DNA from: Chitinophagaceae bacterium
Lineage (GTDB): Bacteria; Bacteroidota; Bacteroidia; Chitinophagales; Chitinophagaceae
Direction: 5' to 3'
Length of the DNA stretch: 5,835 nucleotides
NCBI GenBank assembly: GCA_947461495.1
Contig: CANHLV010000132.1
Span: forward strand, 1-5,835
Below the pieces are notes generated by a model. That model worked only from the letters and a program-made list of their open reading frames with translations. It ran no database searches and was not told where the DNA came from. A program made the position numbers and the translations under genes. This document shows positions 1-5,835 of this stretch, one piece after another; within the stretch, counting starts at the first letter, position 1; the number at the start of each line of letters is the position of its first letter.

Positions 1-290
1 AATTGTTGATGATTGCATTGCATTTTAGCTCCGCCGTTTTAAATCGATCCTCAGAACATTGTTATTTTATAAATACCAAATTGCCTTATAATTAATATTA
101 TGTTAAATAGAATATTTCGTTTTAATCTTCTCTTTCTCTTTCTATTATTACTGTTGGGTAAGAATTTGAATAACTATTAAAGTTTGTATCAAAATATAAA
201 CTACAAAAAATAGGATTAAAAACTACCCCTATTACATTTAGTATTAAAATCGAAATGAAGTGACAATCAATAATTTTAAAAGAATAAGAT
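1..290. other. AT-rich intergenic region, no supported gene
   Basis: This stretch lies downstream of the TonB receptor gene and holds no convincing coding region. On the + strand two frames run in from the left edge and stop at about base 28 and at 93-95. On the - strand, ATGs at 16-18 and 21-23 open frames leaving the window. All are too short to judge. An 18-base pyrimidine tract (126-143) and a weak hairpin at 209-233 are the only structures seen. One of the edge frames could be the end or the start of a neighbouring gene. Confidence 0.6.
209..233 (-). terminator. Possible weak intrinsic terminator of the receptor operon
   Basis: Arms AATAGG (209-214) and CCTATT (228-233) are perfect 6-base inverted repeats around a 13-base loop. 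Read on the - strand, the stem is followed by a run of T (the A-run at 205-210 on the + strand). It lies about 60 bases past the receptor stop codon, the right side for ending that transcript. The stem has only two G-C pairs, so it would be weak, and chance occurrence in AT-rich DNA is quite possible. Confidence 0.3.
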
Positions 291-2672
291 TTAAATTTTG
301 AAATTCCAAGTTACTGATGGAATGACCGGAAATATTGATACTTGTTTGGCTTGAATCTGTAAATTTCCTTGAGCTGCGCTGCCGGTTTGATCAAAATAAA
401 TGAAATAAGGATTTTTTCTGTTGTACACATTATAAATGCTGAAAACCCATTCTGATTTCCATTTTCTGTTTATGTTTTTCTTTGGTGTTAAAATCGCTGC
501 AAAATCTAGTCTATGATATGATGGCAATCTGTATTGATTGATTCGACTATATTCTTGTGTTAGTACTCCATCAATCACATAAAACCGCTGTGGTAAAGTT
601 GTTGCATTTCCAGTTCCATATACAAATGTTGCAGATAATTTCCATTTTTTATTCAACTCATACATTCCCACCAAACTAACGTCGTTTCTTCTGTCGTATT
701 TGGCAGGATATTTTTCTCCAAAATTCAGATCGGCAAATTTCCTCCAGGTCCAGCTAAGCGTATACCCAATCCAACCTGTGAATTTTCCTTTGGCCTTATT
801 GATGTACAACTCCGATCCATAACTCCAGCCTTTTCCAAATACAAATGAATTTTCAGTGTCGTCAAGCGAATTTGGCGTGTACCCTTCTTTATATTCAATT
901 TGATTTCGCATGTCTTTGTAATAAAATTCTATTGAAGTTTCAAACATGTTATTCTTGAAATTTTTAAATAATCCGGCAGCATACAACCAGCTTAATTGGG
1001 GCTTAACTTTATAGGTACTAGGAACCCAAATATCAGTTGGTAAAGTTGTTCCGGAATTACTAACCAAATGAATAAACTGTAGATTTCGTGTGGCAGACAT
1101 TTTTATTGAAGTTTCATCATTGATGGAATATCTCATGGTTACACGAGGTTCCAAGCCTGCATATGTTTTAACCGGTTTTCCCGCTGTAAATACAGTGCTA
1201 TCTGTTCTGTTCCCATCAACATCTGTCTGATATAATTTATAGGGACCAATTTGCTGAAACAAACTATAACGAAGTCCGCCATTGATTTGAAATTTTGAAT
1301 TAATTTCCCAATCATCTTGTATATATGCAGCTGCTTCATTTGCATATTTTAATTGTGGATTTTGTGGCTCGAATGTTATAGAGTCCTGCCTTCCACTAAC
1401 AATAGACGGAGAAAATTTATGGTAAGTATAAGCTGCACCGAATTTTATTTTATGCTTAGCAAATGGATAAAAGTCATAATCCTGCTTTATACTTAAATCT
1501 CTGATACCAGAGGCCAATTTTACATCAAAATTGTTTTGATTGGCACTGAATGTAAAATTATAATTATTATAAAGAGCAGTTGTATTCACAAACAATTTTT
1601 TGTTGAACACATGGTTCCATCTGATGGTTCCTGTTGCATTTCCCCATGGAATATTTACGTCCAGACTCTGTTCTCCGTTTACAAAATCAAACACATCTCT
1701 TCCAAAATATCCACTCAAATAAAGTCTGTCTTTGTCAGAAAATCTGTAATTAGCCTTAGCGTTCAAATCATAAAAATAATAACCGGAACCACTAAATTGG
1801 CTTGTCTTACTGACAAACGGTTTTGATAAAGCATCGATATAAGTCCTTCTCGCAGAAATAATAAAGGATGCTTTTTCTTTCTTGATCGGTCCTTGAATTG
1901 AAATTCTAGAGGCAATCAATCCAATTCCACCATCTACTTGAAATTTTTGATTATTACCATCTTTCATGGAAATATCTAGTACACTCGATAGTCTTCCTCC
2001 ATATTGAGCAGGCATTCCGCCTTTTATCAGGGATACATTTTTTATCGCATCTGAATTGAAAACCGAGAAAAAGCCAAACAGATGTCCGGTATTATAAACC
2101 ACAGCATCATCCAATAAAATCAGATTTTGATCAGGTCCTCCCCCCCTTACATAAATACCTGCACTTCCCTCGCCTGCATTTCTGACTCCTGGTAAAAGTT
2201 GTACCACTTTTAATAGATCAACCTCGCCCAAAAATGCAGGAACTGATTTTATTTGTTCTATTTGTAAAGAAACTTTTCCCATTTGGGCCGCTTTTACATT
2301 ATTGTCTCTTTTTTTTGCTGTGACAACAACTTCCTGTGAAAGTGCCACACCTGTCTCCATCTCTATGTTTAGTAAAGAATCTTTATTCAAATCAATTGCA
2401 ATCAATTTTGTTTTATACCCAATAAAAGTAGCTGCAAGATTATATTTGCCTTCTTCCAGCGTTATAGAATAAAATCCATATTGATTACTGGAAACGCCTT
2501 TTACATTTGATTTTATTGAAATAGTGGCTCCAATAAGGGTTTCTCCTGAAGAAATATCGCGTATATATCCGCTAAGGGTATATCTTTTTTTTGAGTTGAT
2601 TTTTTTTTCTTGTTGTGCAAAAACAGAATTGCAAAAAAACAATGTAAAAATTAATAAAAATTTAGTTTTCAA
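291..2672 (-). CDS. TonB-dependent outer-membrane receptor with N-terminal carboxypeptidase-regulatory-like domain
   Basis: A complete 793-residue receptor that would import a bound ligand across the outer membrane using TonB/ExbBD energy; the ligand is unknown. Residues 1-19 form a signal peptide (KTK, a hydrophobic stretch, then SVFA before QQ). Residues ~31-105 are a CarboxypepD_reg-like beta-sandwich (SGYIRDISSGETLIGATI...GFYSI...GKYNL). EVVVTA at 114-119 resembles a TonB box. The plug domain covers ~135-238, with IYVRGGGPDQNLILLDD (173-189) and IKGGMPAQYGGRLSSVLDI (216-234). The rest is a 22-strand-type barrel rich in aromatic, alternating segments, ending in VTWNFKI. The length is normal for the family. 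The start is TTG (2670-2672): no in-frame ATG lies between it and the upstream stop at 2703-2705, and the next Met (~105) would remove the signal peptide. It follows the DUF3347 gene by 30 bases, so is probably cotranscribed. No SusD-like partner is visible, which argues against a SusC glycan transporter. Confidence 0.94.
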   Translation of the reverse strand: MKTKFLLIFTLFFCNSVFAQQEKKINSKKRYTLSGYIRDISSGETLIGATISIKSNVKGVSSNQYGFYSITLEEGKYNLAATFIGYKTKLIAIDLNKDSLLNIEMETGVALSQEVVVTAKKRDNNVKAAQMGKVSLQIEQIKSVPAFLGEVDLLKVVQLLPGVRNAGEGSAGIYVRGGGPDQNLILLDDAVVYNTGHLFGFFSVFNSDAIKNVSLIKGGMPAQYGGRLSSVLDISMKDGNNQKFQVDGGIGLIASRISIQGPIKKEKASFIISARRTYIDALSKPFVSKTSQFSGSGYYFYDLNAKANYRFSDKDRLYLSGYFGRDVFDFVNGEQSLDVNIPWGNATGTIRWNHVFNKKLFVNTTALYNNYNFTFSANQNNFDVKLASGIRDLSIKQDYDFYPFAKHKIKFGAAYTYHKFSPSIVSGRQDSITFEPQNPQLKYANEAAAYIQDDWEINSKFQINGGLRYSLFQQIGPYKLYQTDVDGNRTDSTVFTAGKPVKTYAGLEPRVTMRYSINDETSIKMSATRNLQFIHLVSNSGTTLPTDIWVPSTYKVKPQLSWLYAAGLFKNFKNNMFETSIEFYYKDMRNQIEYKEGYTPNSLDDTENSFVFGKGWSYGSELYINKAKGKFTGWIGYTLSWTWRKFADLNFGEKYPAKYDRRNDVSLVGMYELNKKWKLSATFVYGTGNATTLPQRFYVIDGVLTQEYSRINQYRLPSYHRLDFAAILTPKKNINRKWKSEWVFSIYNVYNRKNPYFIYFDQTGSAAQGNLQIQAKQVSIFPVIPSVTWNFKI
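2140..2146 (-). repeat. G7 homopolymer inside the receptor plug motif
   Basis: Seven consecutive G on the coding strand (C on +) encode part of the conserved V-R-G-G-G-P segment of the plug domain. Such a run is unusual in this AT-rich gene, where the glycine codons could be GGA or GGT. The frame is intact here. Slippage by one base would truncate the receptor at about residue 177. The tract is shorter than most known phase-variable tracts. Confidence 0.6.
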
Positions 2673-2702
2673 TTGGCAATATTTAAATAGGTGGTATGGT
2701 AG

Positions 2703-3314
2703 TTATTTTGCTGAAATGGTGTCTTTTATTTCACCACAATTCAGCATTCCGGATTGATATTTTGGATGTTTTTTCCCCATGTATGGATTCATAATTTCTT
2801 TTGTTTTGCTAATCCAGTTGGCAGGTTCACTATCATTAAATGCCATTGGGCAATTCTGTAAATACAAAGTCGGACCTTCATATTTTATGGCATTGAAGAA
2901 GGAAGGAAACATCATTTCAGTTAAACTGCTAAAGTCTCTTCTCATTTCTGTAATATCCACTTGTTTTAATATGGATTCTGCATTAGAACGAACATCTGCA
3001 ATAGAAGCCAAAATGGTTTCAAAAACAGCAGCAGTATCTTTTTTAAGTTCAGTTGTATCAATGTTATTTATCGCGGCAATAAATTCTGATGCTTTTGCTT
3101 TGATTTGTATGGTGTCAGCTTCTACAAAAGCATCTTTTAATGAAAGATAGTTGTTAACGACTATGTTTATATTTTCATTAAATGTAGAAGAATGTTTTTT
3201 TAATGCTATTGGTTTTTCTTTAGCATTTTCATTCTTGTGATTATTTCTGATAAAAAACCAGTAAAAACAACCTACTAAAAGAACAATAATCACCAAGAAC
3301 CATTTTTTGTTCAT
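2703..3314 (-). CDS. Membrane-anchored DUF3347 domain protein, possibly metal-related
   Basis: A 203-residue protein whose function is not established. Residues ~5-22 are a strongly hydrophobic segment, read as an N-terminal membrane anchor; the rest would face the periplasm. Residues ~45-200 match my recollection of the DUF3347 pattern: NNYLSLKDAFVEADT (54-68), a helical middle, then LYLQNCPMAFND (150-161), ANWISK, NPYMGKKHPKY (176-186) and GMLNCGEIKDTI (189-200). Cys155, Met157, Met179, His183, Met190 and Cys193 cluster near the C-terminus and could bind a soft metal such as copper. DUF3347 domains in Bacteroidota also occur attached to or beside CusB-like efflux proteins, which supports but does not prove a copper link. 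The start ATG (3312-3314) fits a promoter box 19 bases upstream. The TonB receptor follows after 30 bases in the same frame and probably shares its transcript. LVGC (13-16) resembles a lipobox, but bulky hydrophobic residues follow the Cys. Confidence 0.83.
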   Translation of the reverse strand: MNKKWFLVIIVLLVGCFYWFFIRNNHKNENAKEKPIALKKHSSTFNENINIVVNNYLSLKDAFVEADTIQIKAKASEFIAAINNIDTTELKKDTAAVFETILASIADVRSNAESILKQVDITEMRRDFSSLTEMMFPSFFNAIKYEGPTLYLQNCPMAFNDSEPANWISKTKEIMNPYMGKKHPKYQSGMLNCGEIKDTISAK

Positions 3315-3333
3315 AATATAAAATTTAAGTACA

Positions 3334-3341
3334 CAAAATTA
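3334..3341 (-). promoter_or_regulatory. Putative Bacteroidota -7 promoter box for the DUF3347-receptor operon
   Basis: On the - strand this reads TAATTTTG, an exact match to the Bacteroidota -7 consensus TAnnTTTG. It sits 19 bases upstream of the DUF3347 start codon, giving a short leader. No clear TTG-type -33 element is seen at the expected distance, so the box is supported by motif and position only. No comparable box is seen in the 30 bases before the receptor gene, which favours one promoter for both genes. Confidence 0.55.
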
Positions 3342-3422
3342 TAACAATTAACATTGCTCATTGTTCTAATTCATTTTAAGAGCTTTAAAATATAAAATAA
3401 TATCTGTAAACAAAAGCGATAT

Positions 3423-3441
3423 GAGTTATTTTTGCAACTCA
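3423..3441. promoter_or_regulatory. Short inverted repeat around the ABC-F promoter box
   Basis: TGAGTT (3422-3427) and AACTCA (3436-3441) are perfect 6-base inverted repeats, and the spacer between them holds most of the -7 box. A repressor site overlapping the promoter, or a hairpin at the very start of the transcript, are possible readings. A short palindrome such as this can also arise by chance. Confidence 0.2.
3427..3434 (+). promoter_or_regulatory. Putative Bacteroidota -7 promoter box for the ABC-F gene
   Basis: TATTTTTG matches TAnnTTTG exactly and ends 17 bases before the ABC-F start codon. CTG at 3404-3406 lies 20 bases upstream and is a one-mismatch candidate for the TTG of the -33 element. 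The leader after the box ends in a run of A up to the ATG, with no Shine-Dalgarno sequence, as is usual in this phylum. Confidence 0.6.
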
Positions 3442-3451
3442 ATAAAAAAAA

Positions 3452-5395
3452 ATGCTGTTAGGATTACAAAATGTGACTTTTGAATTTGGTGCCAGAACGA
3501 TAGTGGAAGATGCTACTTGGCACATTCAACCCAATGAAAGAATTGGACTTATCGGATATAACGGAACTGGTAAATCAACGTTACTGAAAGTATTAACTGG
3601 TCAATATACCCCTGCAAAAGGAACGGTTGAAAAAGGTAGGGAAACCACTATTGGCTTTCTACATCAGGATTTATTAGGATTTGATACTGAAGATTCGATT
3701 CTTGAAGTGGCACTGGGCGCTTTCGTAAGAGTGAAACAACTTGAAAAGGAACTTGAAGTTATGGGAGAAGAATTGGCCAAAACCGGTGATGAAAAACTGG
3801 CCAATGATTATGCAGAATTACTTCATGAAATGGATGTACTTGATGGTTACAGCATACATCACAGAACTGAGGAGATTTTGCAGGGATTAGGTTTTACTAA
3901 TGCAGAACTTCATAAACCATATAAAAATTTCAGTGGTGGTTGGAGAATGAGGGTACTGTTGGCGAAAATGATTCTTCAACATCCCGACGTCCTATTACTG
4001 GATGAACCTACGAATCACCTTGACTTACCTAGTATTGAATGGCTTGAAAAATATTTGGCTCATTACCAGGGCTCTGTGGTTATTGTATCTCATGATCGTT
4101 TTTTCCTCGACAGAATGACGACTAAAATAGTTGAATTATACCAGCAACAACTGCATATCTATTCTGGCAACTACTCTTTTTATGAAAAAGAAAAAGAAAT
4201 CCGAATAGACATGCAAAAAAAGGCATTTGAAAATCAGCAGGATTATATTCGTCAACAGGAAAGATTTGTAGAAAGATTTAAAGCAAAAGCCAGCAAAGCC
4301 GCTCAGGCACAGAGTATCGTAAAAAGGCTTGATAAACTTGATAGAATTGAAGATGTAGAAATCGAACGTCCTAACATGCGTATCAATTTTGCGGTAGAAA
4401 GACAACCTGGGAAAATCATCTGTACATTAAAGCATATCAACAAAAGTTTTAAGGATGTCGTAATCGTAAAAAATACAGGAGCAGAAATTGATCGTGGAGA
4501 TAAAATTGCTTTAATTGGAGCTAATGGAAAGGGTAAATCGACTTTATTGAGAATCATTGCGGGTGCAGAAACTTTTGAAGGGGAACGCGAATGGGGCCAT
4601 AATGTAATGGAATCTTTTTATGCACAGCATCAGCTTGAAGCTTTAAACATGAATAATGATATTCTGGAAGAAATGAAAGATGCTCGAAGTGGAAAGAATG
4701 ATCTGGAATTAAGAGCGTTATTAGGTTCATTTCTTTTCAGTGGCGATACTGTTGAAAAGAAAATAAAAGTATTAAGTGGAGGTGAAAAAGCCCGTGTGGC
4801 ATTGGCCAAAGTTATAGCCAGCAAGGCAAACTTTTTAATGTTGGATGAACCTACAAATCACTTGGACATTCATTCTGTAGATTTGTTGGTAGAGGCTTTG
4901 AATAAATATGAAGGTAGTTTGATTCTGGTAAGTCACGATCGTTACTTTATCAGTAGAATAGCAAATAAAATCTGGGAAATCGACAATCACCAAATACGTG
5001 AATTCAAAGGTAGTTACGCTGAATGGGAAGACTGGAAAGAACGTAGAGATAAAGCTGAAGCTGAAAATAAAAAACTTGAATCGACTTTCCCTAAAGCTGA
5101 AAAAACAGAAGTCAAAGTCGAAAAAAATACCGATAAACAATTAAACAATGAGGCAAAAAAAGAATTGCAAAAACTTAAAAACAGGTTCAAGCAATTAGAA
5201 GAAAAATTAGCAATATTAAACACTAACAAAAACAACCTAGAGAATAAATTGACAGACGCTTCCGTATACGGTGATAAAGATAAATTTCTCAAGGCTGAAT
5301 CTGATTATAAAACTGCCGTTGAAGAATTAAAGATCATCAATAACGAATACGAAAAAGTATTTGAAGAAATAATGGATTTGGAAAGTGCCAATTAA
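3452..5395 (+). CDS. ABC-F family ATPase (ribosome-associated translation factor, Uup/YfmR-like layout)
   Basis: A complete 647-residue soluble ABC protein with two ATPase domains and no membrane segments. ABC-F proteins bind the ribosomal E site and act on the tRNA and peptidyl-transferase centre; some relieve stalled ribosomes and some protect against antibiotics. Domain 1: Walker A GYNGTGKST (35-43), Q-loop near 72, signature FSGGWRMR (160-167), Walker B with DEPTNHLD (184-191), switch SHDR (213-216). A charged helical insert at ~96-140 resembles the family's arm region. The inter-domain linker (~243-320) has the basic FKAKASKAAQAQS stretch expected of the tRNA-contacting linker. Domain 2: GANGKGKST (356-364), LSGGEKAR (441-448), DEPTNHLD (465-472), SHDR (494-497). 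The tail (~530-645) is Lys/Glu-rich coiled coil, as in Uup and YfmR. All catalytic motifs are intact. The ATG is preceded by nine A-rich bases and a promoter box. It stands alone between a divergent and a convergent gene, so it is probably monocistronic. No resistance gene is nearby, so a housekeeping role is more likely. Confidence 0.96.
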   Translation: MLLGLQNVTFEFGARTIVEDATWHIQPNERIGLIGYNGTGKSTLLKVLTGQYTPAKGTVEKGRETTIGFLHQDLLGFDTEDSILEVALGAFVRVKQLEKELEVMGEELAKTGDEKLANDYAELLHEMDVLDGYSIHHRTEEILQGLGFTNAELHKPYKNFSGGWRMRVLLAKMILQHPDVLLLDEPTNHLDLPSIEWLEKYLAHYQGSVVIVSHDRFFLDRMTTKIVELYQQQLHIYSGNYSFYEKEKEIRIDMQKKAFENQQDYIRQQERFVERFKAKASKAAQAQSIVKRLDKLDRIEDVEIERPNMRINFAVERQPGKIICTLKHINKSFKDVVIVKNTGAEIDRGDKIALIGANGKGKSTLLRIIAGAETFEGEREWGHNVMESFYAQHQLEALNMNNDILEEMKDARSGKNDLELRALLGSFLFSGDTVEKKIKVLSGGEKARVALAKVIASKANFLMLDEPTNHLDIHSVDLLVEALNKYEGSLILVSHDRYFISRIANKIWEIDNHQIREFKGSYAEWEDWKERRDKAEAENKKLESTFPKAEKTEVKVEKNTDKQLNNEAKKELQKLKNRFKQLEEKLAILNTNKNNLENKLTDASVYGDKDKFLKAESDYKTAVEELKIINNEYEKVFEEIMDLESAN

Positions 5396-5444
5396 TAATG
5401 ACCTCGTTATGTTCGAAATTCATTTGCGTTACTTATCTGCATAA

Positions 5445-5472
5445 AAAAAGCCTCAAAAAAATGAGGCTTTTT
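5445..5472. terminator. Bidirectional intrinsic terminator between convergent genes
   Basis: AAAAAGCCTC (5445-5454) and GAGGCTTTTT (5463-5472) form a perfect 10-base stem with an 8-base A-rich loop. The G-C-rich core is GCCTC/GAGGC. T-runs follow the stem on both strands: TTTTTCTTT on +, and the complement of the seven A at 5443-5449 on -. It lies about 50 bases past the ABC-F stop and 14 bases past the end of the PUR gene on the opposite strand, so it can serve both. Confidence 0.87.
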
Positions 5473-5485
5473 CTTTACAATTATT

Positions 5486-5835
5486 TTACCACTTGTCTAC
5501 TTCTTCAGTACTTCCATTGTCTAATGATGAACTTTCGCTGGAAGTTGGAGATTCTGATTCAATTGAAGTTGAATCTCCAACAACTGCTTCCTCGTTATGA
5601 GAAGCATGTTCGTCTCCTTCATAAGGCGTATCGTGGTTGAAGGCATCAAAATCAAAATCCGGCATCAATTCAGTTTTAACATGATTTACGGTATCATTTA
5701 AGCCTTTCAAAAATTTATTAAAATCCTCTTTGTATAAAAAAATCTTATGGCGGTCATAGCCATCAGAATCAAATCTTTTTCTGCTTTCAGTTATTGTTAC
5801 ATAATAATCGCTGCCACGAGTTTCTCTTACATCAA
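5486..5835 (-). CDS. PUR family DNA/RNA-binding protein (DUF3276), C-terminal part
   Basis: An open frame enters from the right edge and ends at TAA (5486-5488), giving 115 visible residues without the N-terminus. The first ~55 residues, DVRETRGSDYYVTITESRKR and then RHKIFLYKEDFNKFLKGLND, match the PUR-repeat pattern of Bacteroidota/Borrelia PurA-like proteins: a beta-strand run ending in a KEDF..F helix. These bind single-stranded DNA or RNA, and PUR domains dimerise. The last 59 residues (bases 5668-5489) form a probably disordered tail with 17 acidic residues, 11 Ser and a single Lys, ending EEVDKW. A TTG at 5708-5710 could be taken as a start, but the conserved motif continues upstream, so it is an internal Leu codon. 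The gene converges on the ABC-F gene and shares its terminator. Its promoter and start are outside the window. The exact role in this phylum is not well known. Confidence 0.85.
   Translation of the reverse strand, partial: DVRETRGSDYYVTITESRKRFDSDGYDRHKIFLYKEDFNKFLKGLNDTVNHVKTELMPDFDFDAFNHDTPYEGDEHASHNEEAVVGDSTSIESESPTSSESSSLDNGSTEEVDKW

Noticed and set aside
1..95. Possible end of a + strand gene or start of a - strand gene at the left edge
   Set aside because: Only 8 to 30 residues are visible in any frame and none shows a recognisable motif, so no gene can be supported.
126..143. Pyrimidine tract with TCTCTT-like repeats
   Set aside because: It is short low-complexity sequence in an AT-rich spacer, with no gene start or hairpin nearby to give it a role.
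1536..1826. Open frame on the + strand inside the receptor gene, 96 residues
   Set aside because: It lies antisense to the barrel-coding region, has no recognisable domain, and the opposite strand codes a clear receptor.
291..2672. SusC-type glycan receptor with a SusD partner
   Set aside because: The length (793 residues) is below the usual SusC size of about 1000, and no SusD-like gene follows within the 290 bases available.
2779..3150. Open frame on the + strand inside the DUF3347 gene, 123 residues
   Set aside because: It is antisense to a gene with recognisable family motifs. Its apparent hydrophobic segments come from the complementary codons.
3267..3314. Lipoprotein signal (LVGC, residues 13-16) in the DUF3347 protein
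   Set aside because: The residues after the Cys (FYWFFIR) stay bulky and hydrophobic, which suits a transmembrane anchor better than a lipid-modified N-terminus. It is not excluded.
5398..5640. Open frame on the + strand just after the ABC-F stop, 80 residues
   Set aside because: It runs through the terminator hairpin and then antisense to the PUR gene, with no domain pattern.
5486..5710. A 74-residue stand-alone acidic protein starting at TTG 5710
   Set aside because: The frame continues upstream without a stop to the window edge and there encodes the conserved PUR/DUF3276 motif, so this is only the tail of a longer gene.

Overview
The window looks like a piece of a Bacteroidota chromosome (low GC). 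Three things point there: a TonB-dependent receptor with an N-terminal carboxypeptidase-regulatory-like domain, a DUF3347 protein, and a DUF3276/PUR-type nucleic-acid-binding protein. Promoter-like boxes of the form TAnnTTTG and A-rich, Shine-Dalgarno-free leaders agree with this. DUF3347 and DUF3276 are typical of the Chitinophaga/Sphingobacteria/Flavobacteria side of the phylum, but I cannot place it below phylum with confidence.

Layout. Bases 1-290 are AT-rich and hold no gene I can support, only a weak hairpin with a T-run that could end the leftward operon. Bases 291-3314 hold two leftward genes that probably form one operon: first (3314 to 2703) a small membrane-anchored DUF3347 protein with a Cys/Met/His-rich C-terminus, then, after 30 bases and in the same reading frame, a complete 793-residue TonB-dependent outer-membrane receptor that appears to start at TTG. 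Bases 3315-3451 are a divergent promoter region with one perfect TAnnTTTG box facing each way. Bases 3452-5395 encode a complete rightward ABC-F ATPase (647 residues, two ATPase domains and a C-terminal coiled coil), a ribosome-associated translation factor family. Bases 5396-5485 contain a strong bidirectional terminator. Bases 5486-5835 are the C-terminal part of a leftward PUR/DUF3276 gene whose N-terminus lies beyond the right edge; its tail is strongly acidic and serine-rich.

How they fit together. The leftward pair suggests an envelope function: an outer-membrane active importer (or ligand sensor) beside a periplasm-facing protein of a family often found with copper/heavy-metal handling. 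A metal-related role is an inference only. The ABC-F and PUR genes are probably housekeeping (translation; single-stranded nucleic acid binding) and are functionally separate from the receptor operon. I do not see mobile elements, CRISPR, tRNA or rRNA. The window is mostly ordinary core genome; the most notable points are the DUF3347-receptor pairing, the TTG start in frame with the upstream stop, and the acidic tail on the PUR protein.
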